Notes: generated by a model not told the origin, from the letters alone. A DNA stretch of 64,000 nucleotides from Diaphorobacter nitroreducens (GCA_003755025.1 RJVL01000001.1:496001-560000); one strand, 5' to 3'; positions 8,563 through 20,949 are shown, counted from the first letter of the stretch. Numbers and translations are program-made.

Positions 8563-9528
8563 GTGCAGGTGATTATTACGGATGCGTGGCTCGCGCGAAG
8601 CCGCGCCATACACCTCAGCGGTGTGCAGCTGATCTGCGCTCTAGCTGGGATTTTCATGGCACTGCTGTTCCTGACCGTGATGGCATACCACTGGGTGCTG
8701 ATGCATGGCGTGCGCGAGGGCTGGCCCGTAGTGGGCTCCATGGCACGACTGGCTGTGCAGGATGAGCAAGCCCAGCGCGAGCGGTTCATGCGCGCCAACA
8801 TCGATGCGATGGCGCGCAAGCTGGGAGACATGCAAGCCCGTGTGCTCCAACTGGAATCGCTGGGTGAGCGTGTACGAGGCCTGGCCGGGCTGCCTGCTTC
8901 CGAGGTGCAGAGCCTGCCGGGCCGTGGAGGCATGCTGGTGGCTGGGCGCTCGCTGGGGCTCGACGAACTGAATGCGGCCTTGGACGACCTGGTCGCCATC
9001 ACCGGCCGGCGGACGGATTTGATGACGGTGGCAGAGTCACGCCTCTTTGACCAGCACATCCGCAAGCACTTGATCCCGACCCAGGTTCCCGTGCGCGACA
9101 CGGCTGTTGGTTCGCCGTTCGGCTGGCGCATTGATCCTTTTACCGGCCAGTCCGCGTTGCATACCGGGCTGGACTTCTCGGCCGGAACCGGCACGCCCAT
9201 CGTGGCCGCGGCCGGCGGCGTGGTGATCGCCCAGGAGTACCACCCCGCCTATGGCAACATGGTGGAGATAGACCACGGGAGCCAACTCGTCACCCGCTAC
9301 GCCCACGCCTCCAAAACCCTGGTGAAGGCGGGAGACATCGTGCGCCGGGGACAGAAAATCGCGGAAGTGGGGAGTACGGGCCGCTCCACGGGGCCGCATT
9401 TGCATTTCGAAGTGTGGGTGCAAGGCGTGCCGCAGGATCCTCAGAAATTCCTCTTCGCGGGAGAGCCCGCACCGATGCCACACGCCCTCACGGGGCGCGC
9501 TGCCATGGGGCACCTGGCGCACAGGTAG
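8563..9528 (+). CDS. M23 family metallopeptidase (membrane-anchored LytM/DipM-type)
   Basis: A 321-residue envelope protein, probably acting on peptidoglycan cross-links or as a LytM-type amidase activator. An N-terminal anchor helix (about residues 19-45) is followed by a coiled-coil-like segment rich in charged heptads, then a C-terminal M23 domain. The zinc-site motifs HTGLD (first His and Asp) and HLHFE (HxH) are both intact, so catalytic activity is plausible. I chose the GTG at 8563 because GAGGG precedes it at good spacing; the in-frame ATG at 8500 lies inside the divergent DUF721 gene. It stands upstream of secA, as in other Burkholderiales. Confidence 0.9.
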   Translation: MQVIITDAWLARSRAIHLSGVQLICALAGIFMALLFLTVMAYHWVLMHGVREGWPVVGSMARLAVQDEQAQRERFMRANIDAMARKLGDMQARVLQLESLGERVRGLAGLPASEVQSLPGRGGMLVAGRSLGLDELNAALDDLVAITGRRTDLMTVAESRLFDQHIRKHLIPTQVPVRDTAVGSPFGWRIDPFTGQSALHTGLDFSAGTGTPIVAAAGGVVIAQEYHPAYGNMVEIDHGSQLVTRYAHASKTLVKAGDIVRRGQKIAEVGSTGRSTGPHLHFEVWVQGVPQDPQKFLFAGEPAPMPHALTGRAAMGHLAHR

Positions 9529-9663
9529 AATCTTTCGATCAGGCCCGCCACCTCGGATTGCAGGTACTTGCAATGGTGGACGGGGGTCTCCATCTGGATT
9601 CACATCATCACAGGGATTCCGGTCGCTCTGCCGCTCGTTGGCGTGTAGTGCGGTCGTGTTCGC

Positions 9664-12417
<2,754 letters not shown>

Positions 12418-12432
12418 TGCCGGCACAATGAA

Positions 12433-12480
12433 GAACACGGGCTGCGGCCCGTGTTCGCACTTTGGCAGTGCCTTTTCTCC
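12433..12480 (+). terminator. Tandem hairpins between secA and argJ
   Basis: A perfect 10-base-pair stem (GAACACGGGC, TGCG loop, GCCCGTGTTC) is followed at once by a second, smaller stem (GCACT/AGTGC) and a T-rich CTTTTCTCCTGTTT tract. The second hairpin looks like an intrinsic terminator; the pair could also act as an attenuator for argJ. Confidence 0.6.
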
Positions 12481-12517
12481 TGTTTCCCCGACGTCTCTTT
12501 CTGAAGGAATACGACGC

Positions 12518-13747
12518 ATGCCCGTGAATCTCTCCGCTCCTCTTGCATCGGATTTGCACCCCGTGGCCGGTGTGCGCATCGGCGTGACCGAAGCCGGTGT
12601 GCGCAAGGCGCAGCGCAAAGACCTGACCGTGTTCCTGCTGGACGAAGGCACCACCGTCGCGGGCGTGTTCACGCAGAACCGTTTCTGCGCCGCGCCGGTA
12701 CAGGTGTGCCGTGAGCACCTGGACGGCGGCCAGGCGATTCGCGCCATGGTGGTGAACACGGGCAACGCCAACGCCGGTACGGGCGCGGACGGCCTCGCGC
12801 GTGCGCGCGCCACCTGCGAGGCACTAGCCGGCCACCTGGGTCTGGCGGCGAGCCAGGTGCTGCCGTTTTCCACCGGCGTCATCATGGAGCCGCTGCCGCA
12901 CGAGCGCATTGCAGCCGCGCTGCCCGCCGCGCTGGCCGATGCACAGCCCGGCCACTGGGCGCGCGCGGCCGAAGGCATCATGACCACCGACACGCTGCCC
13001 AAGGCGTTCAGCACGCAGGTGCAGTTGGGCGGTGCAACAGTGACCATTACCGGCATCTCCAAGGGCGCGGGCATGATCCGCCCCAACATGGCGACCATGT
13101 TGGGCTTCCTGGCCACGGATGCCTGCATCGCGCCCGAGTTGCTACGCCCGCTCGTGCGCGAGCTGGCGGACCAGTCCTTCAACCGCGTGACCATCGACGG
13201 CGACACCAGCACCAACGACTCGTTCGTGCTGATGGCCACGCACAAGGCGCGGCACGCGCCCATCACCTCGCTCGACAGCGCCGAGGGCCGTGTGCTCAAG
13301 ACCGCATTGCTGGAAGTGGCGCAAAAGCTGGCACAGGCCATCGTGCGCGATGGAGAGGGTGCGACCAAGTTCATCACGGTGCGCGTAGAGGGCGGCCAGA
13401 CAGGCGAAGAGTGCCGGCAGGTGGCCTATGCCATCGCGCATTCGCCGCTGGTCAAGACGGCCTTCTTTGCCAGCGACCCGAACCTGGGCCGCATCCTGGC
13501 GGCCGTGGGCTACGCAGGCATTGCGGACCTGGACCAGACCAAGATCGACCTGTTTCTGGACGACGTGCATGTGGCCGTGCAGGGCGGGCGCAATCCGGCC
13601 TACCGCGAGGAAGACGGCCAGCGCGTGATGAAGCAAAGCGAGATCACCGTGCGCGTGGTGCTGGGCCGCGGTGCGGCGGTGGACACGGTGTGGACCTGCG
13701 ACCTGAGCCACGACTACGTGACCATCAACGCGGATTACCGCTCTTGA
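12518..13747 (+). CDS. argJ: Bifunctional glutamate N-acetyltransferase / amino-acid acetyltransferase
   Basis: A 409-residue ArgJ. It transfers acetyl from N-acetylornithine to glutamate in the cyclic arginine pathway, and some family members also make N-acetylglutamate from acetyl-CoA. The proenzyme cleaves itself before the nucleophilic Thr of the ATMLGF motif near residue 191, which is intact, to give alpha and beta chains. The conserved GNANAGTG and DGDTSTND blocks are visible. The ATG at 12518 gives the conserved N-terminus; the longer open frame reaches back into secA. The stop codon is followed immediately by repeat R2. Confidence 0.96.
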   Translation: MPVNLSAPLASDLHPVAGVRIGVTEAGVRKAQRKDLTVFLLDEGTTVAGVFTQNRFCAAPVQVCREHLDGGQAIRAMVVNTGNANAGTGADGLARARATCEALAGHLGLAASQVLPFSTGVIMEPLPHERIAAALPAALADAQPGHWARAAEGIMTTDTLPKAFSTQVQLGGATVTITGISKGAGMIRPNMATMLGFLATDACIAPELLRPLVRELADQSFNRVTIDGDTSTNDSFVLMATHKARHAPITSLDSAEGRVLKTALLEVAQKLAQAIVRDGEGATKFITVRVEGGQTGEECRQVAYAIAHSPLVKTAFFASDPNLGRILAAVGYAGIADLDQTKIDLFLDDVHVAVQGGRNPAYREEDGQRVMKQSEITVRVVLGRGAAVDTVWTCDLSHDYVTINADYRS

Positions 13748-13748
13748 A

Positions 13749-13806
13749 TGCTTTCCTTTTGATAGCTGTCTGCGCTTGCTAGATAAGCGCTAGAGCCGAA
13801 AATGAC
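13749..13806 (+). repeat. Dispersed repeat, copy R2 (contains the next gene's start codon)
   Basis: Reads GATAGCTGTCTGCGCTTG, a short loop, ATAAGCGCTAGAGCCGAAAATGACT. The ATG in its tail is the start codon of the DUF815 ATPase gene. No clear Shine-Dalgarno sequence precedes that ATG. Confidence 0.9.
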
Positions 13807-14680
13807 TGATAAATTCGACCAGCTGATCGCGCGTGCGGAGCAGCTCATCTCCCGTATCGAGGCGGTCTTGCCGCAGCCATTGTCGGCGCCGGACTGGGCG
13901 GCCTCCATCGCCTGGCGTTACCGCAAACGCAGCGGCGGCCATGGTGTGCTGGAGCCGGTGCGCCATGTGGCCGCCATGCAGCTGTCCGATCTCAAGGAGA
14001 TCGATGCGCAGAAAGAAAAGATCCAGCGCAACACCCAGCAGTTCGTCGAAGGCAAGCCCGCCAACAACGTGCTGCTGACCGGTGCGCGCGGCACGGGCAA
14101 GTCCTCGCTCATCAAGGCATGCCTGAACAGCTATGCACCCCAGGGCCTGCGTCTGATCGAGGTGGACAAGGCGGACCTGACGGATCTGCCCGACATTGTG
14201 GACGTGGTCTCCGGCCGGCCCGAGAAGTTCATCGTTTACTGCGATGACTTGAGCTTTGAAGATGGAGAGGCCGGGTACAAGGCCCTTAAGTCGATCCTGG
14301 ACGGCTCGGTCGCCGCGGCCACGCCCAATGTGCTGGTGTATGCCACCAGCAACCGGCGCCATCTGCTCCCTGAATACATGAAGGAGAACCTGGGCTACAC
14401 CCACACCGACGATGGCGAGGTCCATCCGGGCGAGGCGGTGGAGGAAAAAATCTCCCTGTCCGAGCGCTTCGGCCTGTGGGTGAGCTTCTACCCGTTCAGC
14501 CAGGACGAGTACCTGGCCATCGTGGCGCAGTGGCTGGCTGCGCTGGGCGTGCCCGCCCAAGCTATCGAGGCCGCGCGCCCGCAGGCGCTGGTGTGGGCGC
14601 TGGAGCGCGGCTCGCGCAGCGGCCGCGTGGCCTATCAATTTGCACGGGATTTCGCAGGACGGCAGGGCGAGGGCGCATGA
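13802..14680 (+). CDS. DUF815-family ATP-binding protein
   Basis: A 292-residue AAA-type ATPase of the DUF815 family, function unknown. Walker A is GARGTGKS near residues 94-101; a Walker B-like stretch ([12 protein letters not shown]) lies near 143; a sensor-like YATSNRRHL block follows near 180. The family is widespread in proteobacteria next to mutT or cell-division genes. The ATG lies in the tail of repeat R2. The stop overlaps the mutT start (ATGA), so the two are probably translationally coupled. Confidence 0.85.
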   Translation: MTDKFDQLIARAEQLISRIEAVLPQPLSAPDWAASIAWRYRKRSGGHGVLEPVRHVAAMQLSDLKEIDAQKEKIQRNTQQFVEGKPANNVLLTGARGTGKSSLIKACLNSYAPQGLRLIEVDKADLTDLPDIVDVVSGRPEKFIVYCDDLSFEDGEAGYKALKSILDGSVAAATPNVLVYATSNRRHLLPEYMKENLGYTHTDDGEVHPGEAVEEKISLSERFGLWVSFYPFSQDEYLAIVAQWLAALGVPAQAIEAARPQALVWALERGSRSGRVAYQFARDFAGRQGEGA

Positions 14681-15123
14681 GCGAATCGACCAGCACGCCA
14701 CAGCGCAAGCACACCGAGGTCGCCGTGGGCATTCTGCTGCGGGAGGACGGGGCGATGCTGCTGTCCACTCGCCCCCCGGGCAAGCCCTATGCGGGCTACT
14801 GGGAGTTCCCGGGCGGCAAGATCGAAGCCGGGGAAACAGTGGAGCAGGCGCTGCGCCGCGAACTCATCGAGGAACTGGGCGTGACCATCGGCCCGGTGGA
14901 GGCCTGGAAGGTGACCGAGCATGACTACCCGCATGCCCTCGTGCGCCTGCACTGGTGCAAGGTGCGCGAATGGAGCGGTGCGTTCGAAATGCGCGAGGGC
15001 CAGACCATGGCCTGGCAGCACTGGCCGCTGCAGGTCAAGCCGGTGCTGCCGGGCGCCTACCCCGTGCTGCAGTGGCTGGCCGAGGAGCGTGGCGAGGTGT
15101 TCGACGCTTCGCTGCTGGCGTGA
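14677..15123 (+). CDS. mutT: 8-oxo-dGTP diphosphatase (NUDIX hydrolase)
   Basis: A 148-residue MutT-type NUDIX hydrolase, expected to remove oxidised dGTP from the nucleotide pool and so prevent A:T to C:G transversions. The Nudix box [12 protein letters not shown]...RELIEELG lies near residues 46-68 with all catalytic glutamates. The C-terminal half has the usual [11 protein letters not shown] and [10 protein letters not shown] pattern of MutT. The start overlaps the DUF815 stop as ATGA. Its place in mutT-yacG-zapD-coaE-pilD order supports the orthology. Confidence 0.92.
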   Translation: MSESTSTPQRKHTEVAVGILLREDGAMLLSTRPPGKPYAGYWEFPGGKIEAGETVEQALRRELIEELGVTIGPVEAWKVTEHDYPHALVRLHWCKVREWSGAFEMREGQTMAWQHWPLQVKPVLPGAYPVLQWLAEERGEVFDASLLA

Positions 15124-15128
15124 GATGT

Positions 15129-15190
15129 TGCTTCAAAATACATAGCTGCTTGCGCTTGCTGGATAAGCGCTAGCAGCCTTTTCTTCAAAT
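15129..15190 (+). repeat. Dispersed repeat, copy R3
   Basis: Reads ACATAGCTGCTTGCGCTTG, loop, ATAAGCGCTAGCAGCC and a T-rich tail. It fills the gap between the convergent genes mutT and yacG and could serve as their shared 3' hairpin. Confidence 0.9.
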
Positions 15191-15191
15191 A

Positions 15192-15422
15192 TCACGGCTG
15201 GCGCTTGGGATCGCCGAACTCCGCATCCTCCGGCGGCGCCTCGGCCGGCATGCGGAAATCTTCGGCTGCCCAGGCCCCCAGATCGATCTGCTTGCAGCGT
15301 TCGCTGCAAAACGGGCGGAAGCGGTTGGCCGGGCTGTACAGGCTCGGGCCGCCGCAGGTCGGGCAAGGCACTCGCTTGCCTTGGGGCGCAGGTGTGTCGG
15401 AGCGGGAGGGTGTGCCGGTCAT
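15192..15422 (-). CDS. yacG: DNA gyrase inhibitor YacG (zinc-binding)
   Basis: A 76-residue YacG. It binds zinc through CPTCGG near residue 19 and FCSERCK near residue 41, matching the family's CxxC...CxxxC signature. In E. coli YacG binds GyrB and inhibits gyrase. The segment after the zinc site (QIDLGAWAAEDFRMP) is also diagnostic. It lies six bases downstream of zapD on the same strand, and its 3' end abuts repeat R3. Confidence 0.93.
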   Translation of the reverse strand: MTGTPSRSDTPAPQGKRVPCPTCGGPSLYSPANRFRPFCSERCKQIDLGAWAAEDFRMPAEAPPEDAEFGDPKRQP

Positions 15423-15428
15423 GTCGGG

Positions 15429-16184
15429 TCAGGCGCACAGGGTCAGTTCAAATGCCGCGTCCTCGGTGCTGGGAACCAGGCGGCCGCCTTCTTCCTGGCG
15501 CATCAGCCGCACCGAAACGATGAGGCGGTTGCCGCTGATCTCCGGGATGAGTTGCAGTGCAGGGTCGATTGCCAAGCGCAGCAGCTGGAAGGTGCGGCCC
15601 TGGGGCAGGTTCTGCTGGAACTGCCCGCGCTCGGCCGCCACTTTCTGCGGCAGCCCCGAATCACGCAGCAGGCGCAGCAGCACGTAGACGGACTCTGCCA
15701 ACGGCCCCAGCGTGGCGGCCCAGTGGTGCAGGTCGTGCTGGCGGTCCTGGGGCGGACGGTGCTGCCACGCGTAGTAGGCGGGCAGATCAAAGCCGCAGGT
15801 GCCCCCGGGGATGCCCACGCGGCTGCGAATGCTCATGAGCCAATCGTTCTCGGTCAACGCCTGGCCGGCCTTGCCGTTTTGCGCGTTGAGTGCGGCAAAG
15901 CACTGGTCGAGCTGGGCGATCACGCCGTCCAGGGCTTCCTCGGAGATGGAGGGGTTGCCGCGATAGGCATCCAGCTGGTGCTTGTGCTTTTCCAGATCCT
16001 TGAGCACGTCGGCTTTGAGATCTGCGCGGGCCGCCACGTCCATGACCTCGAACATGGTCACGAGGGCATAGTGATGGTCCAGGGGATGCGGGCGCGCGAT
16101 GAGCTCGCCCAGCCGGCGAAACAGCTGCTCAAGCCGCAGATAGGTTCTCAGGCGTTCGTTGAAAGGGTATTCGTAAAGGATCAC
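15429..16184 (-). CDS. zapD: Cell division protein ZapD
   Basis: A 251-residue ZapD, close to the 247-residue E. coli protein. It cross-links FtsZ protofilaments at the division ring. The diagnostic N-terminus ILYEYPFNERLRTYLRLEQLF starts at a GTG (16184), which I chose over an in-frame start 75 bases upstream that would add a non-conserved extension. The motif GGTCGFDLPAYYAW and the C-terminal RLMRQEEGGRLVPS block are also typical. It lies between coaE and yacG on the same strand, with a gap of about 90 bases after coaE. Confidence 0.93.
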   Translation of the reverse strand: MILYEYPFNERLRTYLRLEQLFRRLGELIARPHPLDHHYALVTMFEVMDVAARADLKADVLKDLEKHKHQLDAYRGNPSISEEALDGVIAQLDQCFAALNAQNGKAGQALTENDWLMSIRSRVGIPGGTCGFDLPAYYAWQHRPPQDRQHDLHHWAATLGPLAESVYVLLRLLRDSGLPQKVAAERGQFQQNLPQGRTFQLLRLAIDPALQLIPEISGNRLIVSVRLMRQEEGGRLVPSTEDAAFELTLCA

Positions 16185-16274
16185 GCTACGGGGTTCCTGA
16201 GTGCGCACGGTGTGGGGCGGGGTGCGAGCGCTGCGCTGCGGCAGACCATTGCACACCACGCCGGTGCGAGCACA

Positions 16275-16898
16275 TCATAGCCCGAAGAATACGGCGATCT
16301 CGCGTGCCTTTGTTTGCAAATCTGACAGCGCCAACCCGTCGTTGTAGACCACCAGGTCGGCGGCCGCGCGGCGCGTGGCGCGTGGGCTCTGTGTGGCCAT
16401 GATGGCGCGCACGGCATCGGCGGTCAGACCGCTGCGCATCTGCACACGCTGAATCTGCGTCTCCTCCCGGCAGTCCACGACCAGGACGGCGTCCAGCTGC
16501 CGGGCCCAACGGGGCGACTCCGTCAGCAGCGGAATGTCGAACACGATGAGTGCGTGGCCCGCGTGGTGCGCCTGTGCCGCAGCGTGTGCGATCTCGCGTC
16601 CCACGAAGGGGTGAACGATGGCTTCCAGGCGCTGCTTCGCCGTGGGATCGCTGAAAACGAGGGTGCGCATGCGTGCCCGGTCCAGCGCGCCGTCGGTGAT
16701 GTAGTCGGGCCCGAACTCGTCGCGCAGGGCCGCGATGGCGGCGCCTTCCGCCTCGGTCACCGAGCGGGCGATGGCATCGGCGTCGATCAGTGCCGCGCCG
16801 TTCTGTCGCAACATGCCGGCCACCGTGCTTTTGCCGCTGCCGATGCCGCCCGTCACGCCCAGTTTCACCGAGCGGGGACCGGCCTGCCCAGAGCCCAC
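16275..16898 (-). CDS. coaE: Dephospho-CoA kinase
   Basis: A 207-residue CoaE, which phosphorylates the 3'-hydroxyl of dephospho-CoA in the last step of coenzyme A synthesis. The P-loop GGIGSGKST lies at residues 17-25; the substrate-binding DAD (near 39-41) and IPLLTES block are present. The chosen GTG at 16898 follows the pilD stop codon by one base. A second GTG ten codons later (16868) would give a more typical N-terminus (KLGVTGG), so the start is uncertain. Transcription probably runs pilB-pilC-pilD-coaE. Confidence 0.92.
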   Translation of the reverse strand: MGSGQAGPRSVKLGVTGGIGSGKSTVAGMLRQNGAALIDADAIARSVTEAEGAAIAALRDEFGPDYITDGALDRARMRTLVFSDPTAKQRLEAIVHPFVGREIAHAAAQAHHAGHALIVFDIPLLTESPRWARQLDAVLVVDCREETQIQRVQMRSGLTADAVRAIMATQSPRATRRAAADLVVYNDGLALSDLQTKAREIAVFFGL

Positions 16899-16899
16899 C

Positions 16900-17784
16900 T
16901 TAGAGCCCCAGCACGGAAAAGACGGCCTGCATGATGCGCCCGGGGCCCCACAGCATGGCGGCCATGCCTCCTCCCACCAGGAACGGGCCGAAGGGGACGT
17001 ACTTGCCTTCGCGCAGGGTGCTGGCCAGCTTCATGGCGATGCCGACGATGGCGCCGATGACCGAGGCCAGCAGGATGATCGGCACGAGCGCCTGCCAGCC
17101 AAACCAGGCGCCCAGTGCGGCAAACAGTTTGAAGTCGCCATAGCCCATGCCCTCCTTGCCTGTGGCCAGCTTGAATCCCCAGTACACGGACCAGAGGGAT
17201 AGGTAGCCCGCTGCGGCGCCGATGACGGCATCCACGGGCTGCACTTCAATCCAGCGCAAGACGGCCGCAAGCAGGCCCGCCCACAGCAACGGCAACGTGA
17301 TGTCGTCGGGTAGAAGCGTGGTGTCCCAGTCGATGCATGCCAGCGTGACCAGCGCGGCCGAGAAACCGCACCACGCGGCGGTCGTGAGGCTCCAGCCCCA
17401 GCGGAGCGCGCATGCATAGAACAAGGCACCCGTCGCCAGCTCTACCAGCGGATACCGGGGGCTGATGCGCGTGCCGCAACCCGCGCACCGGCCTCGCAGG
17501 GCTAAATAGCTCAGGACCGGAATGTTCTCGTACCAGCGGATCGCGTGGCCGCAGGAGGGGCAGCGTGAACGCGGCTTGGACAGGCTGAGGGGCTCGTTGT
17601 CGGCCTCAGGAAGCGCCGCCGAGGAAAGCAGCCCTACATCCTGCCCGTACTGCCGGCATTCTGCGGCCCATTGCCATTCCATCATGCGCGGAAGGCGATG
17701 GATCACGACGTTGAGAAAGCTTCCGATCAGCATCCCCAGGACGCCCACCAGCACGGCGTCCACTGCTAGCGAGCCTGACATCAA
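16900..17784 (-). CDS. pilD: Type IV prepilin peptidase / N-methyltransferase
   Basis: A 294-residue PilD, an inner-membrane aspartyl protease. It cleaves the leader of type IV prepilins and type II pseudopilins and methylates the new N-terminus. GSFLNVVIHRLP at residues 21-32 starts the family signature; four zinc-binding cysteines lie at C75, C78, C100 and C103. A catalytic aspartate lies in GYGDFKLF near 217, and the partner aspartate is likely the ACIDWDTTLLPD stretch near 150-160. About eight hydrophobic helices are visible. Its start overlaps the pilC stop by four bases. Confidence 0.95.
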   Translation of the reverse strand: MMSGSLAVDAVLVGVLGMLIGSFLNVVIHRLPRMMEWQWAAECRQYGQDVGLLSSAALPEADNEPLSLSKPRSRCPSCGHAIRWYENIPVLSYLALRGRCAGCGTRISPRYPLVELATGALFYACALRWGWSLTTAAWCGFSAALVTLACIDWDTTLLPDDITLPLLWAGLLAAVLRWIEVQPVDAVIGAAAGYLSLWSVYWGFKLATGKEGMGYGDFKLFAALGAWFGWQALVPIILLASVIGAIVGIAMKLASTLREGKYVPFGPFLVGGGMAAMLWGPGRIMQAVFSVLGL

Positions 17785-18998
17785 ACCACTTGCCCGAGCT
17801 TGAAGATCGGAAGGTACATGGACACCACGATGCCACCGATCAGCGTGCCCAGGAACACGATGATGATGGGCTCCATCAGGCTGGACAGGCCGGCCACCAT
17901 TTCATCCACTTCGGCTTCATAGAAGTCGGCGGCCTTGCCCAGCATGTGGTCGATGGAGCCGGATTCCTCGCCGATCGCACACATCTGCAGCACCATGGAG
18001 GGGAATACGTTGGCATTCCCCATGGCGGCCGTCAGGCTGGTACCTGTGGAGACTTCCTGCTGAATTTTCTCCGTCGCGATGGCGTAGACCGAGTTGCCCG
18101 ATGCACCAGCCACCGAGTCCAGTGCCTCCACCAATGGCACACCGGCAGCGAACATGGTCGACAGGGTGCGGGTCCAACGGGCAACGCAGGACTTGTCGAT
18201 CAATGCACCGAAGATGGGCATTTTCAACAGGAAACGGTCCATGAAACGCTGCATTTTCTCGCTGCGCTTCCAGGCCTGCATGAAGAAGTAGAACCCCCCG
18301 CCGATGACGCCGAATATCAGCCACCAGTAAGCCACGAAGAACTCGCTGATGGCCATCACGAACAAGGTGGGGGCGGGCAGGTCGGCACCGAAGGAGGTGA
18401 AAACCTCTTTGAACGCGGGAATCACGAAAATCATGATGATCGTCACCACGACAAACGCAACGATGATCACTGAGATTGGATACATCAGCGCCGACCGGAT
18501 CTTGGATTTGATGGCCTCGGTCTTCTCCATGTACAGGGCCAGCCGGTCGAGCAACGCTTCCAGAATACCGGCGGCTTCGCCGGCCTCTACGAGGTTGCAG
18601 TAAAGGCTGTCGAAGTACATCGGATATTTACGGAATGCGGCATTCAGGGACGTTCCTGTCTCCACATCGCCGCGGATATCGTTGAGCAGCTTGGTCACAC
18701 TGGGATTGGTATTACCCCGCCCCACGATATCAAATGCCTGAAGCAGTGGAACGCCGGCCTTCATCATCGTGGCCATCTGGCGCGTGAACAGCGCGATGTC
18801 TTTGGGCTTGATCTTTTTGCCCGCGCTCATCCGGCGCTTCTTGATCTTGGTTGGCAGAACGCCCTGCCGCCGCAGCGTCGCCTTGACCTGGTTCTCTCCC
18901 GCGGCGCGTACTTCGCCGCGCACGATCTTGCCGCTACGATCCTTGCCCTCCCACTCGAAGACAAAGTCCTTGATGCCCCTCGATGCAACGGTCGCCAT
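17781..18998 (-). CDS. pilC: Type IV pilus assembly platform protein
   Basis: A 405-residue PilC/GspF-type inner-membrane platform protein on which PilB and PilT motors act during pilus assembly and retraction. Two T2SSF repeats are visible, near residues 70-195 and 275-395, separated by hydrophobic helices (around 173-195, 222-243, 375-397). The motif LFTRQMATMMKAGVPLLQAFDIVG and its second-repeat match RWTRTLSTMFAAGVPLVEALDSV are characteristic. It lies 19 bases after pilB and overlaps pilD, giving a tight pilBCD transcription unit. Confidence 0.95.
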   Translation of the reverse strand: MATVASRGIKDFVFEWEGKDRSGKIVRGEVRAAGENQVKATLRRQGVLPTKIKKRRMSAGKKIKPKDIALFTRQMATMMKAGVPLLQAFDIVGRGNTNPSVTKLLNDIRGDVETGTSLNAAFRKYPMYFDSLYCNLVEAGEAAGILEALLDRLALYMEKTEAIKSKIRSALMYPISVIIVAFVVVTIIMIFVIPAFKEVFTSFGADLPAPTLFVMAISEFFVAYWWLIFGVIGGGFYFFMQAWKRSEKMQRFMDRFLLKMPIFGALIDKSCVARWTRTLSTMFAAGVPLVEALDSVAGASGNSVYAIATEKIQQEVSTGTSLTAAMGNANVFPSMVLQMCAIGEESGSIDHMLGKAADFYEAEVDEMVAGLSSLMEPIIIVFLGTLIGGIVVSMYLPIFKLGQVV

Positions 18999-19017
18999 TG
19001 TTTTCTCTCTCGATTGT

Positions 19018-20751
19018 TTATTCGTTGGTGACAGCCAAGACCTCTTCCAAGGAGGTCAATCCCATTTTTGCCTTGTGAAGCCCGGATTCACGCAGAGAAC
19101 GGACGCCTTCCAGGCGTGCCTGTTCGGCGATTTCCAGTGCGCTTCCATCGCGCAGGATGATGCGCTGGATTTCTTCGGACACCGGCATGACCTGGTAAAT
19201 GCCCACGCGCCCCTTGTATCCGTTATTGCAGGCGGAGCAGCCCACCGGTCGGTAGGTGACCCATGAGCCGTCGATCTCCTCGTCCCGGTAGCCGGCCTCC
19301 AGCAGCGTCTCATGCGGAATGTCCACGGGCGCCTTGCAATTGGGGCACAAGCGACGCGCCAGTCGCTGCGCCGTAATAAGAATCACGCTGGACGCGATAT
19401 TGAAGGGCGCGATGCCCATATTGCGCATGCGCGTCAATGTCGTGGGGGCGTCATTGGTGTGCAGAGTAGAGAGCACCAAGTGACCCGTCTGCGCGGCTTT
19501 GATTGAAATGTCTGCGGTTTCCAGATCCCGGATTTCACCCACCATGATGATGTCCGGATCTTGGCGAAGGAATGACTTGAGCGCGACGGCAAACGTGAGG
19601 CCGGCTTTCTCATTGACGTTGACTTGGTTCACGCCCGGGAGATTGATTTCCGAGGGGTCCTCAGCGGTCGCAATATTGACGCCGGGCTTGTTCAACAAAT
19701 TGAGACATGTGTAGAGCGACACGGTCTTCCCGGAGCCCGTGGGTCCGGTCACCAGGATCATTCCATAAGGGCGGTTGATGGCCTGCAGTAAACGCTCCTT
19801 TTCCTCGGGCTCATATCCCAGTGCGTCAATACCCAGCTTGGCGCTGCTCGGATCGAGAATACGGATCACGATCTTCTCGCCAAAGAGCGTAGGCAGGGTG
19901 CTGACGCGGAAATCGATAACCCGGTCCGGCCCAACCTTGAGCTTCATGCGGCCATCCTGGGGCACGCGTTTTTCCGAAATATCCAGACGGGAGATCACCT
20001 TGATGCGCGAGGCCAGCTTCTCCTTGATGGCAATTGGCGGCGATGCGATTTCGCGCAATTCACCATCTATGCGGAAGCGGACGCGGTAATGGTGCTCGTA
20101 GGGCTCAAAATGCAGATCGGATGCACGCATATTGAAGGCATCCAGCAGCATCTTGTGCAGAAATTTGACAACGGGAGCATCCTCGACTTCCGCGGGATTG
20201 TCGGCATCCTCGTCCGGAGCTTCATCAACGGGAATATCGCCGAACTCAAAATCATTACTACTGTTAATGCCGTCGAGCGTTTCTGTACCGCTCTTTGTGC
20301 TCGCCTCAATCAAGCGGAGCAGTTTGTCATATTCCGCGATGATCCAGTCCACCCCCATTTGTGTGGTGAACTTGATCTTTTCTGCGGCCTCTTGAAATGT
20401 CGGATCCGCGGTGGCGACTATGAGCCGGTTATTGCGCTTACTGAGAGCGATGACTTTATAGGACTGGCACAGTTTGACGTCCAACAGATCTTTGGGGATG
20501 CGCTGCCGGTCGATCGCATCGACATCTAGCAAGGGGGCACCAAATACGGTGGATACCGTATGGGCTAGATCACTTGGCGTGATGATTTTCGATTCCGTGA
20601 GCTCTGCAATAAAGCTACTGCGGCTATTTTGTGACTTTTTGTAAATCTCTTCCGCCGCTTTTTGATCCAATTTGCCCACAGACATCAACGCGCGCGCCAG
20701 TCCGGGTAAGGCAATGGGTTGAGCTTCTTTCTGTGTGTCGATAGCAGCCAT
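19018..20751 (-). CDS. pilB: Type IV pilus extension ATPase
   Basis: A 577-residue PilB, the hexameric cytoplasmic ATPase that powers pilus extension. The N-terminal GspE-like domain (to about residue 160) precedes the motor. Walker A is GPTGSGKT near 335; the Asp box and Walker B (IIMVGEIRDLETA) lie near 400-412; the His box is TLHTNDAPTTLTRM. A zinc site is formed by CPNCKAP near 466 and CSACNNGYKGR near 502. The central part (around residue 175) has an acidic linker. The 238 bases upstream to tRNA-Pro hold no gene I can recognise. No pilin gene is present in the window. Confidence 0.96.
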   Translation of the reverse strand: MAAIDTQKEAQPIALPGLARALMSVGKLDQKAAEEIYKKSQNSRSSFIAELTESKIITPSDLAHTVSTVFGAPLLDVDAIDRQRIPKDLLDVKLCQSYKVIALSKRNNRLIVATADPTFQEAAEKIKFTTQMGVDWIIAEYDKLLRLIEASTKSGTETLDGINSSNDFEFGDIPVDEAPDEDADNPAEVEDAPVVKFLHKMLLDAFNMRASDLHFEPYEHHYRVRFRIDGELREIASPPIAIKEKLASRIKVISRLDISEKRVPQDGRMKLKVGPDRVIDFRVSTLPTLFGEKIVIRILDPSSAKLGIDALGYEPEEKERLLQAINRPYGMILVTGPTGSGKTVSLYTCLNLLNKPGVNIATAEDPSEINLPGVNQVNVNEKAGLTFAVALKSFLRQDPDIIMVGEIRDLETADISIKAAQTGHLVLSTLHTNDAPTTLTRMRNMGIAPFNIASSVILITAQRLARRLCPNCKAPVDIPHETLLEAGYRDEEIDGSWVTYRPVGCSACNNGYKGRVGIYQVMPVSEEIQRIILRDGSALEIAEQARLEGVRSLRESGLHKAKMGLTSLEEVLAVTNE

Positions 20752-20949
20752 GTAACTAGCGGATTCTTATGGAAGGAAGGGAAACTCTTCAATCATCGCC
20801 GATCGCCCAAGGTGTGTACAGGCTTAATGGCGCAAGCGTTGTGTGAGTGACATTTGCCCCAGCCGGCGGCTCAAGGGCAGCATGGGCTCTGCGAGGGCAA
20901 CCGCATTAAAGATCTGCGGTTCCTTGGCACCCGCGCGGCGTCCAGATGC

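Noticed and set aside
14110-14130. AACAGCTATG in the DUF815 gene, resembling an inverted repeat head
   Set aside because: No GCGC arms nearby; chance match.
16900-20751. A complete type IV pilus locus
   Set aside because: Only pilD, pilC and pilB are here; no pilin or other assembly gene is in the window.
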